DNA of 64,000 bases from Charina bottae. Its lineage: Eukaryota > Chordata > Lepidosauria > Squamata > Charinaidae. Under the pieces are notes generated by a model, which worked only from the letters and a program-made list of their open reading frames with translations, was not told where the DNA came from and did no database searches. How positions within the stretch are numbered: the stretch's first letter is position 1; every line of letters begins with the position of its first letter. Positions 33,369 to 45,656 of this stretch are shown one piece after another. The position numbers were made by a program, and so were the translations under genes. The stretch covers positions 1,064,001-1,128,000 of the forward strand of contig JALMGJ010000061.1 in assembly GCA_023362775.1 (NCBI GenBank). The letters are read 5' to 3'.

Positions 33369-34865
33369 AGCCTTCAACAATACATTCAGTATGTTTGTTT
33401 TGCACCAGGATCTCGCGGTTCCAGTAAAAAAGAAATATCCATGGGAGACATCACAAGTTGAGGCCTCTCTGGCTTTTAAGAGCCTTTCTGCCAAGGGAAC
33501 TGTTTGCTGAGTGCCCTTTTTACAGCCCTTGACAGCAAACCACAGAAGCTGCACCTCCTGCACATAAGCCCCACGTTAATGGCTAGATTGAGGGCTGAGG
33601 TTGGGTGGTTAAGCAAAGAAACACCCATCGCTCTGCATCTGGGGAGGGTAAACGGAGCGGTTGTGGCATGCAAAGAAAAGGCTGTTCCTGGGAAACGGAT
33701 GGGGGAGATTAATGTGCTGAAAGACTGTAAAACAAACTGTTCCCGAGGTATTCTGTGGGTTGGGGGCCACTAAGGGAAGCTAAGCTGTCCTTCTCCCCTC
33801 CAACCGCAGATGCCTAGGAACAGTCAAACTGTGTGGGCACCTGCAGCAGAAAGCCCTCACCCCAGCAAGAAAACACAGCGATAACCAACAAAACAAAAAC
33901 AGAACAAAACATATCCAACAGTTTATGTTCCCAACGTGACTGAGAAACTGAACAGATCCCAGACTGATGCAAAGGAGGCCGGGGTGGTGGTGGTGGAGAA
34001 CCCATGTGCTAAAGAGAACCAGATAGGGCTGCCCCCTGTTGGACATTTTGCCTCATAACATGGGGATTTGGAGAGAGAGAAGCAATTTTTAAGACCTGGA
34101 AGGCGCCTTGTATCTTCACTTCACCACCAATGCTACCTGCTCTGGCTGGCAGTATCAAGACCGAGATTCACCTGCTTTCTCAGCCCCGCCTGGAGATTCT
34201 GGAGGCGTCTTCACTAAGAGAAGATGCTCTTCCACTGAGCTAAAAGAAGGCTCACCTGGCTTTCTCTGATCCTTCTCATCACCTGGACATGCCTGGCATT
34301 GACCCAGAGCCTGGTGCTCTCGTTTCTCAGTAAGAACATCAGCAAGGGATAGAGTCTCTCTTCTAGCCCACCGATCCTGTCTTGCCCATCTGTATTACAT
34401 CCAGCGCTAAGTGCAACTGTTAGTGATCAACAGCTTTCGTTAAAACAGAACCAAACCCGAATTTTGAGGTTCCTCAGGTTTCTGAATGCATGCCCATGTG
34501 AGCATATGGGCAACGGGAAGAATTATTAGGAATGTGCATTTAGGGAAGGTCAAAACCAGAAGAAGCCGTATCTGTATGGGAGAGAGGTAGAAAGATACAT
34601 CGCAAGGAATCCAGCTGCTGAATTGCTGCAGAATTTCCCCACGTTCATAAGCACAGGTCTCTGGTTAATATCTTATCACTAAAGCCTGTTGGTTAGTTTT
34701 GCCTGCTGACTAGGAAAAGCACAGGAGCACACTCTTCTGCGCGTGAAAACAGCAGCGTTTGCAGAAAACAGCCAGGCCATCTCAGTAGAAAGGTGAGAAT
34801 CACCACTGCCTAACATCTTTAGGGACTCTGTGAAGGAGAATATGAAGCATTACATCGCGGGCCAG

Positions 34866-34901
<36 letters not shown>

Positions 34902-35816
34902 AATCCACAGCAAGGACAGCGAAGGTTATGCCTTGGCTTCTCTAGATATTCCTGCATCGATTATCTCTTTCTCCTTGAAATTCAGCCCACCTGTGTTGAA
35001 ACAGGCCAGAGTTCATTCACTCCTCATTTGGCAGCCACAGGGAGCCCTTGTTTGCTTTCTTCCTACTGTATGTAATATTTAATGAAGCGCCCACATGTAC
35101 AATTGCAGAATCCTATTAACTCAATATGCGTAAAGGTCAAAAGCCTGTCTAAATCACACCAAAAGGACAGAAGGATTTTATGGCCGGCACTAACAGAAAG
35201 AGGAAGAGAGAGACGCCTGTCCTCTGGCCATGGCTGAGAAACTTCACCCATGAGCAGTCAGACCTCTACCAGCCACCCCGGGAAGCATCAGGGCACATTT
35301 TGCATCCTTTCTGCCACAAATGCAACCTGCATGTTACCCTGATGAAGCCCAAATCTATATGGAGAGGGGAGAATAACAATAATAACCACCACAAACTCCA
35401 CTTCTTGCTGCAACCATATTACAGGCCAGGTTGCCAGAAGAATGGCATTTACAGAAAATATTTCTAGGTTTCCTTTGTCTTCATGTATATCTGTGTAACA
35501 TACAATACTCTTGGCAAAAACAAAACTCAGCACTCTGGAGATACATTTTTAAAAGCCTGCGAAACCCAGAGTCTTTGTAAGAAAGAAACCAGGGACTTAC
35601 TTATTTTAGGCTCAGAGGTTAAGTAGGTTTGGTGTTGATTAGTGCTTGGAAAGGGTATGTCCAGGGAATTCCAGGGCTGTAGCCTGGATTGAGGACTTCA
35701 AAAAACAGTTTAGAAGCAAGGAATGGAAAATCAATTCCAAACTGTTCCCAAGAAAATACAGGTGTGTGTTCATGTAGGCTGGAGGGAAGCCTGACCTTAC
35801 CTTAGACCAAGGTTTC
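33369..35816. other. Intergenic DNA, mostly without recognisable features
   Basis: No coding exon recognised; the only repeat seen is the CCTG array at 34866-34900. Confidence 0.45.
34866..34900. repeat. (CCTG)n microsatellite
   Basis: About eight to nine uninterrupted CCTG units (TGCCTGCC). Confidence 0.95.
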
Positions 35817-35950
35817 TCAACCTTGGCAGCTTGAAGATGTGTGGATTTCAACTCCCAGAATTCCCCAGCCAGCTATGAGAAAGAGAGTGCCGGGAAATAT
35901 TGGCAGGGAATTCTGGGAATTGTAATCCAACTGGCTTGAGGACTGCCAAG
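35817..35950. mobile_element. Diverged hAT-type palindromic element
   Basis: Left arm CAAGGTTTCTCAACCTTGGC and TTTCAACTCCCAGAATTCCC as in the other MITEs. The right arm GGGAATTCTGGGAATTGTAA ... GGACTGCCAAG is only partly complementary, so it is either a related subfamily or a decayed copy. Confidence 0.5.
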
Positions 35951-36822
35951 TTCTCTTGTTACCCTCCGACCTGATCCTGGCGCTCACGCAAGGCTCATGG
36001 GACTCAGCTGCCGATCGTCAGAGGCCGAGGGTTGGCACAATCAAGCCATGGGCCCCACAGCTGTAGGGTGGTCTAAGGAAGGTCCCCAGTCCAACCTCTC
36101 GCAAAGAAACCGGGGCAACTGACTGGAATGACCCCTGCTCGAGACCCCGGGGAGTGGCTGTTCAGGTACAGCCCACCTATCCCGGCAAAGTGGGCCAGGA
36201 TCTGTCTCCAGGAAAGGCAGCTGCGTTGACGTCCGTGGCCACACGAGGTCCAGCCCTCCTCTCTTGTTTATTTCCTCAGCTCATCCCCTTCAACAATCCA
36301 TAATCTCTGCAAACAGCTTTCCAAGACTGACGAGTGGGGCACAACCCCTGGGTTAAACCCCCAACCTAAAGCACACGTTGGAAAAGCTAATATTTGATTT
36401 CCAGCCTTCCAATTTGTTTGCCTGTTTAATATGGCACCAGCCTCTTCCACATACAAATAAGGGTGTCTTCAGGGAAGCAGCTGTGGCGAGAGAAGGAAGC
36501 ACCCAGCATTCCTCCCTCACACCGGCTGCATTTGCCCGTTCTGCCGAGCCATGGTGAGGTTGCGCCGTGGCTTTTTGAGCAGGGCGGAGCTGGCCTTTCA
36601 GATCTGTGAGGTCATGATGGTGTCTTTGGGTTGATTCTCTCCCTTTTCAACTGCCCCAGATTTGCATGTCTGAGAATTGGCTCTTAGAGGCTTGGCCCAA
36701 GGACAGAAACAAGGCGGGGAGTGACAAACAAGCCATACATCTCAGTCTGCACGGCACAGGGAGCCTTGCAATCAATAAACGAATGGCTGTGCATTCCAGA
36801 TATAGTTTACTTCTCTGAAGTA
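35951..36822. other. Intergenic DNA, no gene seen
   Basis: Nothing recognised. Confidence 0.45.
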
Positions 36823-37194
36823 CTTACGACCATTCGTTTAGCGACCATTTGAAGTTACGACGGCGCTGAAAATAATGGCTTACGACCGGTCCTCGCACTT
36901 ACGGCCGTCACAGCATCCCTGCGGTCAAGTGATCAAAATTCAGGCGCTTGGCAACCGGCATGTGTTTATGACGGTTGCAGCGTCCTGGGGTCACGTGATC
37001 GCCTTTGCAATCTTCCCAGCCAGCTTCCGACAACCAAAGTCAATGGGGGGAGCCAGTTTTGCTTAACGACCACATGATTCGCTTAGTGACCATGACAAAA
37101 AGGTAGTAAAATCGGATGTGACTCACTTAATGACCACCTTGCTTAGCAATGGAAGTTCCGGTCCCAATTGTGGTCGTAAGTTGAGGACTACCTG
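36823..37194 (-). mobile_element. Tc1/mariner-like MITE, inverted copy
   Basis: Same family as 12017-12413 in reverse orientation, ending GTAAGTTGAGGACTACCTG and then TA (37195-37196). The other end has lost most of its terminal repeat (TACTTACGACC at 36821). Interior shared motifs include CCCAATTGTGGTCGTAAG and GTCAATGGGGGGAGCC. Confidence 0.65.
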
Positions 37195-37196
37195 TA

Positions 37197-38189
37197 CATC
37201 ATGTTTGTTTCACTGACCTGCCTAGAGATACAAATCCCAAGGGGAAAAGATTGTAAAATTCAGAAGACACCCCCATATTTTTCTAGGCCATATTAAGAGC
37301 AGTTTGAAAAGCCCTTTCCTACTTCCAGTTGAAGAGGGAGTTGAAAGATACTTCCTCACCCAGACCTTGGAAAGCTGGGGTGCTTAAACTTTACCTTTTT
37401 ACTTTTCCCATTTGTCATGTTGTATATTTTGCGTAGATCATCATGCATTCAAGATTGCTTAAGCCATTCAGGGCCATCAGAGGAGTGGACGGCATATATC
37501 AATTTCCCAAAGAAATACAAATGATCAGAGAAAGTAGGAGGGAGTGGCTCTTAGGCCCATCTTTCCTCGTGGCCTTCAGGCCCCTGCAGTGCTCTGCGCA
37601 TCACGGCCCCCTCTGCTTTCTCCCACGTTTCCTTCCTTTCCCTGGTTCATTTATTCTCTTGCAATTGGCCGACAATATCTCCCTCTGTAGTTGTGTCAGC
37701 CTGATGCGTTTGCCCTCCGATATGATCAGGCAAATACGCAGTTATGCTTATTTCAGAGAGAATTATTAATGACACAGACAAGATTGCTATCTGGTTTGGG
37801 AGCAATTTACATCTTGCTCAGCCTCAGGCGCGCCAAGGACGATATTCCCATCGCAGCTTGCTGGAATTTCAAGGGCCGCTCTTGAGCACTCTCAAAAGGA
37901 GCATCTCCCCCCCACACACTTTGTACGTGGCCCCATCTCACAGGAAAGAGGGGAGAAATGGATCCTGGGATCAAAGGGGTTCTCAATCTCTGGGCTGCTG
38001 GCAGCCTTGAACTGGACTTGGTTGGCGATGGGATCGAAGGGAAATCAGAAGTCTTGCATCTGAAGTGACATTGTTACTGAGATTATCACCATGGGACCAC
38101 ATTATGGGTCAATTCCACTACTCATGTCTTAATTTGCAAACGCACTGTAAAATATGGGTCTTAATCCTTTTAGTACTGTGAATCTAGAT
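37197..38189. other. Intergenic DNA, no gene seen
   Basis: The open frame 37443-37769 has no recognisable domain. Nothing supported. Confidence 0.45.
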
Positions 38190-38531
38190 TGCCCATCACT
38201 GATATACCGCTGTCAGCGGGTAAGATGCCAGGCTTGTCGATCAGAAGATCGCAAGTTCGGAGGTTCGAATCCCTAGCCCTGCGTGCGGAGTGAGCTCCCG
38301 CACCAGCCCCAGCTCTTGCCAACCTAGCAATTCGAAAGCATGCAAATGCAAGTAGATGAATAGGTACCACTTCGGTGGGTAGGTAACAGCGTTCCGCGCA
38401 TGTCATGCGGCCACATGACCGTGGAAGTGTCTTCGGACAACGCTGGCTCTTTGGCTAACAAACGGAGATGAGCACCGGCCCCTAGAGTCGGACACGACTG
38501 CACAAATGTGCGGGGGGAACCTTCACCTTCA
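38190..38531 (+). mobile_element. Sauria-type SINE, near full length
   Basis: A tRNA-like head carries box B GGTTCGAATCC (38262-38272). It is followed by a TAGGTACCACTTCGGTGGGT body, AACGCTGGCTCTTTGGCTAA, and the BovB-like end GTCGGACACGACTGCACAAA, then TTCACCTTCAC. About 340 bp is close to the size described for Sauria SINEs in lizards and snakes. Confidence 0.8.
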
Positions 38532-41500
38532 CAACCCTTAAACATTTTAAGTTTCGATTTCTGATCCAACTTCTCTGTGGTGATACCGCAGCTATGAAAC
38601 ACCATCCCCTCCTCCCGTTTTCAGGACGTCTGTTAAAAACAATTCAGACAGGCGTCTCATGTGTGGCGATTATTGATTTGGGACTATAGATTTGCAGATT
38701 TAATTTGATAATCTGAAGCGCATTTTAATATGTTGTATGCTACCACGCTTTGATTTGGTGATCTTGCAGAAACTCCCACCTTCGGCCATGTGTAGAGAAT
38801 AGATAATGGATTAGAAGAAACTTCTAATCCAGGTGAAGGTATGGAAAGTAGAAGATAGGGAAGAGGACGGGTTAGGTGAAGGAAGAAGATCAAGGAGATG
38901 GTTGGATTGTCCTTGGGAGAGGTGTGGATCTGGAGACGAGTCATGATGGTGGGTGTTTGTTCATAGAGTCACCAGGGTTGGGACCAATTTGATGGCACCT
39001 AACTGTGTTCCCAAGATTGACCCTGCAGCTCATCTTAGAAGAAAGAAAACATGGAGTATACCCAAATTGGGGTGGGATGTGGGATGGGAAGAGCAAACAG
39101 CGATGAAGAGGATTGAGTACAGAGGAGCAGTCATAAAACTAAAAGACACTCTTTTTAGCCTGAAAAATGAAACAGGTGAAAATCTCATACAGGCTAGAGT
39201 GACATAAGTTATTATCTAAAGATTCGGTATGATGTGTTTTATATTTTTAATAAAAATAACTTCGGAGATAGCAGCACTGAATATTATATGTGCCTTTCTT
39301 TGCATGCATTATAAAGTGATAACTCTGTGCAGTATGGCGAAGCCAGTGATAAATCACCCATCATCTCCATTAAAATTTGACGTGGAATTCCAGAGAACCC
39401 TAAGTGATTCTGGAGACCAAGAGTGGCTTCAGATGTTCTTAGTTTTTAAACCCACAGTCGCTCTTCTTGCTGTCCTCCTCCTTCACTCATCCATCCGTTT
39501 TAATCAAGCTCGCTACGTTTGCCTCCCCAACCGAAAAACTCACCCAAATGCTCAGGCAGGGGACCACTGGGCTGCCATGGAGCAGATTCAGTGCCTTAAT
39601 TGCGAAGCCACCAGACTGACCCCAGGCGGGCCAATCCCATTTCTCTTAGAACCACAGAGTCTCCCGGGATGATTAGTTCCAGGGATTAATCCTGGCCTTG
39701 CATGAATCGTGTCACAAAAATTAGAGCTGGATCTGGAGCACAGATTGTAATCAGGCAGGACTTCTCTTCTTGGCACCATGAAACGTGAAATTTAGCACTT
39801 GCGGGCCAGGGTGAAGCGAACCGTTTGTTCTTCACTCACATCAACACAAAAAAAGCCAGTCCTGGATTTGACTGGGTCGAGTGACCTCCTTCTCCCTTTA
39901 AGGAAGATGGCGGTGCCGGAGATTGGCAGAGGCAAAAGAGAAAAAAAGGGAAGGGGTTTTGTTGAATTAACTTCTGTTGCTGTTTAGGTGAGCGGATTTC
40001 TGCCAAGAACGCTCAGAAATGAGGCTCAGCATGGCTTGTTCTCAAAGATGGAACCCGCCAGCTGTCAAGAGAATTTTTGGATCTGATGTATGCAAGTTTT
40101 AAAAGTCAGTCCAAAAAGAGCTTAGAACAGGAGTCATATTTTTAATTCAGCAGAGCTGAAGGACCAGCTTTACATTTTAAAGTCAGATAAATGACTTTAT
40201 CTGAACTCTCCGAATATTCCCTCCATTACTCCTAAGCCAGTTTAGAGTTGGAAGTGTGTTTATTTTTATTTCACTCTATCCCTCTCTTCGCTGCCTGTCA
40301 AGTGGTGAAAAATATTGTGTTCATGTTTTAACTGGTGAAATCACTGCTAGGTGAACTTGGCCTGTCCTCTTGCTATAGTTACTAACTCCCTTTGTAATAA
40401 TACATTTCCCCAAAGGAAGTTCTTAAAAGGAAAAGGGTGAAAAATATATCTGTTTTGGCATGAAATGTTTGGAAACCTACATTCTTTGAGACTAAACAAA
40501 CACATGGTGTTGCTTTTGTGCAAGTTTTCGACAAGATGCTAGTGGATCTGGTTCAATGTTTCCATGTAACGAAATCTGCTTTGATGGAAATCCATGATCG
40601 ATTTCTGTTACAGCTATATATATTCCAATCCCTTTTCCTCTAGGCCAGATCTCATTTTACAAATCTCGTATTGTGTCTCTTCAGGTTGTCATCTTCTAAA
40701 CGAAAAAGTCCAGATGTTTTCATCAAAAGGGGTTCTAATATCCCTGAAGGTCTGGGCTCTTTCGATGCAACTTCAGCCTCATCTCATTAATGGATACTTT
40801 CTGGTTTCACGCCCGCTGTAGGAAGCCAACGGCAGGCTTGCTTACTCGATTTTTCTTTTTTCCTGTTAAATTGTCTTCTTGGAATAACTCAGAACCTCGC
40901 CTCTCCATTTCAGTGTTCAGTAGCTGATGGGTGGTGGTGAAGACTTGCTGCACAATTACACCCATTCTCCGCGTTCTTTGCAACACCTGGGTTTGTTCCA
41001 ATTGCACATTATTGTAAACATTGGAAGAGATTACTCTCAACGACACAAATAACATTTTGCTCTAGTATGTGTTGCTTTCCATAATTACGGGCTGGTGTGT
41101 GGTTCCCCCCTCCAAGTTAGCTGTCAGGCTTTTGAAATAAAGCTGTATGTTATTTCAATAAATCACCCCTTTTGTTTGAGAAATGGATCCAAGCAAAACA
41201 AAAGGAAGACGTATTTGTTCTCTGCCTTGGTACCACGTTGCTTGGATGGATCCCCATTTAAATTTTAGCTCCCGTGTTCTGGCAGATTGTTGACCATAAA
41301 TTTTATGGAAAAGAGTAAAAGTGATAAATAAACATGTTTCTTTTGTTGAGGGATGAATGTTATTGCTTCTAAGACTTATGCTCTCATCTTCCTATGCATT
41401 TTATTGCTTTTATTAACGTATGAGTGGAAGACTCTCTGGATTATATTGTTAAATCCCTCTCCCCAAATCATCTAAATTAAAACTGACATTTGTGATTTTC

Positions 41501-43308
41501 AGCAGGGGGGAGCACTCCTTTTTTTCTGCTCCTGTTAATTAGAACTGCCTCACTTCTCAAGCTGAGGGTTTTCTTAGCATTCTATCTCCCATCTCCCCAT
41601 AACAGCAGTGGTATATTGTGTTCTTCCTTGATCAAGAATGTGTATTCCTATTTGTGAAAAGGAAGTCATAACAAATTTGTTTCCATATGGATTGTCTTTC
41701 CCCAATTAAAGCAACTGTTTTTCAAGTGCAGGTGTAAGCATTCAACAGTTTTATACAATGCCCAGTTTGAAGTGTTTGGGGGTCCTAAGTCTTCAAGATA
41801 AATAAACGAACAAATAAATGCAATATACTGTATTTAGGATAACAGAACACCAGCAAATGCAAGGAATCCATCACACCAATCTGGTTTTAAAGTAATGCTT
41901 GGGGCTTCACTAAGACTTGAAGATACAAAAACTCGAAACAAAAATGAGAATGGGTATATCCAAATATTGCTTGAGATGCCTCCAAGGATTCCCTACTGTC
42001 CAATAAGATTGTTGGTTTTCTTCCTTTAAACATAATATTCCCTTCACACAATTATGTTGTCATTTGAAAATATTTTGTAAGTCCCATGTTTGGTCCAGAT
42101 TGTGAAACAGTGATGGAGCTGATGCCTTGGGAATCCATGGGCTTTAGTTTTATTTCTGGGGTTCGGGGTGGGGTTTTTTGGGTACAAAGCTTTACTCAGA
42201 CACATAACAGGCTACAGAGCTTTAGTTAAATACTGAGGTGGTGGGAGGGCTGAAAACCCGCCGGAAGGCATGAAAACAATGTTTTAATGCTGCCTTCTGA
42301 AGGATTGGAAACAGGATCTTTCAGATTGCCATTGGGCCGTCATGACAAATCTAGAAGACTTGGTCCTTAGTTCTCTCTCTTTTTTTTTATGTTGCAAAGT
42401 ATCTTAGGAACTGATTCATTCCTAGAGTAGCTCGATGTTTCAGCAGGAGCCCAGTCAGCTCAGAAACCAATGAGTTGTTACACTGGATGCCTGGGTCTCT
42501 ACACAGGAAGAGATAGAAAGGGCTTTCAGTCCATCTGGGGTGACATTTTTATCTGCGGAAAAGTGAAGATCTCTTAATTCTCAGGCTAAACATTCACCTG
42601 TTTCAGTCCTGAATCATTCCTCTCCATCTGCTAAAACAGTCACTCACCCAAAGTATTTTTAAATTTTACAGGGAGAACCAGCCTGGTTCTGAATGTGAAG
42701 GCAGTGTTGCTATAGCAACCACTAGATAACCAACCAACTGTTGTCTATGCCTCCCGGGGAGGGGCAGCATCCCCAAATTAATAAGCCAGCTTGAGGCAAA
42801 GCAAAGCAAAATCCTAAGAAAGGTTAGCATCCTGAGAGTAAAGCAAGAACCACATCCACCGCTGGTCATGAATCGCTTGACAGGCCAAGGGGCTTGATGC
42901 ATTTCTCCGGCATAGACAGCCTTCTCCGTTCTTGCCCAGACAGAAACTTCTTTGGGGGTCTCCCTCAACACAGCTGCTACTGCAGTAGAAAATGGGATGG
43001 TCCTCCTAATCAGCAGAAGTAGCTGAATTTTGCATCATGGGCGGTCTTCCGATTCTAGGGCATTTCTCAAGGGTTTTGCATAGCTCAGCAGCCAGGCAAG
43101 AAATAAGGCAAGCATCATAACCGTGAGCTGAATGGCTGAGAGAGAGAAGCAGGCAGATAGGCAGAAGATCTATTTTCCCAGCTATCTGCCGATCTAAATT
43201 TTCCTGATCTGGTGCAACCCAGTTACAAGTCCCACTGACTGTGGAGATTGAAGTCCAACACTTCTGAATTCATTGGTTTTCTGGGTTTGCACCATCTCCG
43301 GAATCACA
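38532..43308. other. Intergenic DNA, no gene seen
   Basis: About 4.8 kb without recognised exon or strong repeat. 40100-42100 is AT-rich. 42458-42486 (AGAAACCAATGAGTTGTTAC) recurs almost exactly at 52535-52563, so it belongs to an old repeat. Confidence 0.4.
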
Positions 43309-43316
43309 ATCTAGCC

Positions 43317-43574
43317 CAGAGCTTTCCAAACTGTGTGTCGGGACACATTAGTGTGTCGGCTGCAGTGTTTGGGTGTGTCACGGCTGCTGCTGCCTCCAAA
43401 CCTGCTGTGATTCCGCGCAGGTCCTAGTGCCTGCCTTGAGTCTGGCTGCCTCCAAACCTGCTGTGATTCCGCACAGGTCCTAGTGCCTGCCTTGTGCCCT
43501 GCTGTAAGAGTGTGTCGCGGAATGATGCATGTCTAAAAAGTGTGTCACCAACATGAAAAGTTTGGAAAGCTCTG
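43317..43574. mobile_element. Non-autonomous hAT element with perfect target duplication
   Basis: Terminal inverted repeats CAGAGCTTTCCAAACT and AGTTTGGAAAGCTCTG bound 258 bp. The 8-bp flanks ATCTAGCC at 43309-43316 and 43575-43582 are identical. Inside, a unit starting GCTGCCTCCAAACCTGCTG is duplicated in tandem (43389 and 43445, period 56). No transposase frame. Confidence 0.9.
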
Positions 43575-43582
43575 ATCTAGCC

Positions 43583-44943
43583 AAATGAGCTACGTTCGCA
43601 CAACACAGGCACAACGAAAAATCCGAGTCACAGTTAATGCTCACCCGTCTTAGCATTTTGTGGGAACTCATTTGCTCTGCCTTTACATGGCCTGGTTAAG
43701 TGTGATGTGTGAACACAGTAAGGATGAGACCTGGGGACAAATGATGGGCACTGGAAAATCTTAACGTGGAATGAACGTGCAGGCTGCAGTTCTTCCCTGG
43801 TCAGTCTGGACTCTCTTGACTGTGCAATAGTGGGGACAAATATTATTTCTTTTTTTCAACTCCTTCCTTCTTTCCTCCTCCTCCTCCCTTCAACATCTCA
43901 TCCCCAAAACAGCCTTTGGGGAACTTATTTTCTTATTTCCGTGCCCACCATGGACATCAGTGTGTGTGCGCGCCTTAATAGCTTCTGGAATTGCGTGCTT
44001 GGCCTTGCTCATATTTCACAAGGCGTTTTGATTATGAACTCCCTTTTTCTCCATAACGACTGCGCCACGCAAGGAAAGGTCAGGGCTGGAGGGAGAGGCC
44101 ATCCAGGGCAGAAGAGATCTGCAGCCCATCACCAGCAGCCCCTCCTCAAAATTACCCGAGCAAAATGCCACTCACATCCCGGGGGCCTGAGCCGAAGAGC
44201 CAGCAGTGGGAGCATGGGGGGGGGGGGGAGACACCAAGCTGGGAGCCGACTCATTTGGTATTCAGCACCACGGTCAGCGCAAGAGGAAGGAAGTAGCGGT
44301 GGAGGGAGGGAGGGGGGAGATAAAACCGGGGAGGGGGGAAGAGGCCCCTTTCTGGCCGAAAGCATTGCACACCCACCGTCCTGCAAGCCCACATCTAGCA
44401 TTGGGTGATGTTCCAGCTGCCGCTTGACCAAAGCAGCCACAGCCAGCAAAGTATCTCCTCCTTCTCCAAAGCCATTGCACTCATCCATCATCCTGCTCGG
44501 TAGCTGATTAGCAAGAGTGCCTTGCTTTGAAAGCAGATTGCTTGCAAAAGGAGGAGCATCAGCACAATGTAAAACAGGAATGCTGTTTGGAAATACAATA
44601 TTGCACCCGACGAACAAGTGGAAGCTGCAGAGAAATGTCGCAACAGGCGGTGTTGCCGTTCTGGAGTTTGGCCAGACAACCATGCTTTCTCGCAAGGCGT
44701 GCCCCTCATTCTCCAAGTTTCCTCTCGTCCCTTGCAATAGTCACTCACCGTTTGATGGCCACTGAACATACTTGGTCCTCATTAGGTGGTTGAAAGAGTC
44801 CCATCTCCTAATGGGACTCTTTCCAACCTATCTTCGCCTTTATGCAAACCTTGAGAGTCTCCTAAATCTTCTGGCAAGTCTCTTTTGTGCTGAATGGTGT
44901 TGCTTTGCTGACACGAGGGCTGGGATTTGGAAGACAGAGGAAT
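43583..44943. other. Intergenic DNA, no gene seen
   Basis: Long overlapping open frames at about 43830-44737 on both strands are due to G/C-rich low-complexity sequence (G run at 44216-44229). No domain is recognisable. Confidence 0.4.
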
Positions 44944-44976
44944 CACACACGCGCACACACACACACACACACACAG
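44944..44976. repeat. (CA)n microsatellite
   Basis: CACACACGCGCACACACACA and further CA units. Confidence 0.9.
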
Positions 44977-45109
44977 AAGGCCTGAAGAAGTCACATCTGA
45001 AATCTTGCGTGTTATTTAAGACATGAGGTAAAATTCTAATGCGATTGACTGCTATTGCTTTTTGATTGATGAGGGAGTATAATTTCTGCTTGCAGTATTT
45101 CAAGGCATG

Positions 45110-45111
<2 letters not shown>

Positions 45112-45144
<33 letters not shown>
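45112..45144. repeat. (CA)n microsatellite
   Basis: Pure run of AC units, about 16 copies. Confidence 0.95.
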
Positions 45145-45147
<3 letters not shown>

Positions 45148-45407
45148 TTTTATGGATGGGGGTTGCCAACCTCCCCTCAAAACATATATTGGGGGTTCTT
45201 CCAAGACAAAGTTGTCACAGTTGCCTGGTTGCTCCTTGGAAGTTCAGCAGTAGAAGGAGATAGAGATACAAATAGAGGACGAATATAGATTAGGGAGAGA
45301 CAGATTTTGAGTTTTGTTTTTGACTAGATCCACCAACTCAGACCCAAAATAGTGGTTCAAGAAGCAAGAGGAACCAAGTCATAGTATTTGGGAACCAAAA
45401 TGCCTGA

Positions 45408-45656
45408 GTCTGTAGCTTGAATCATGTCAACTGGATTTCTATTTTCTCAGTGGAAACGTTTCGCTCCTTATCCAAGGAGCTTCTTTTTTATTTTAGGATT
45501 CCCTTACCAACTTTTTTTTTATTTTAAAAACTTTTATTTTTTTATTTTAGGATTCCCTTACCAACTTTGCTCAGACTGAAGAAGCTCCTTGGATAAGGAG
45601 CGAAACGTTTCCACTGAGAAAATAGAAATCCAGTTGACATGATTCAAGCTACAGAC
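45408..45656 (+). mobile_element. Perfect 78-bp inverted repeat, Penelope-like
   Basis: 45408-45485 and 45579-45656 are exact reverse complements (for example GTCTGTAGCTTGAATCATGT at the left end). The 93-bp spacer is T-rich and contains ATTTTAGGATTCCCTTACCA twice (about 45492 and 45545). The right arm begins at a hammerhead-like motif. Zero divergence between the arms means a recent event, gene conversion or an assembly artefact. Confidence 0.7.
45571..45620 (+). ncRNA. Hammerhead-ribozyme-like motif
   Basis: CTGAAGA (45576-45582), stem II GCTCCTT paired with AAGGAGC (perfect 7 bp, GGAT loop), GAAA (45602-45605), CGTT (45606-45609). The predicted cleavage triplet is GUU. Stem I is poor (CTCAG at 45570-45574 could pair with CTGAG at 45614-45618 but leaves unpaired bases), so this copy is probably inactive. 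The left arm of the palindrome lacks the CTG of the core. Confidence 0.4.

Noticed and set aside
43830..44737. Long overlapping frames on both strands (192 and 202 codons)
   Set aside because: GC-rich, Gly/Pro/Ser-rich low-complexity translations with no domain or splice context.
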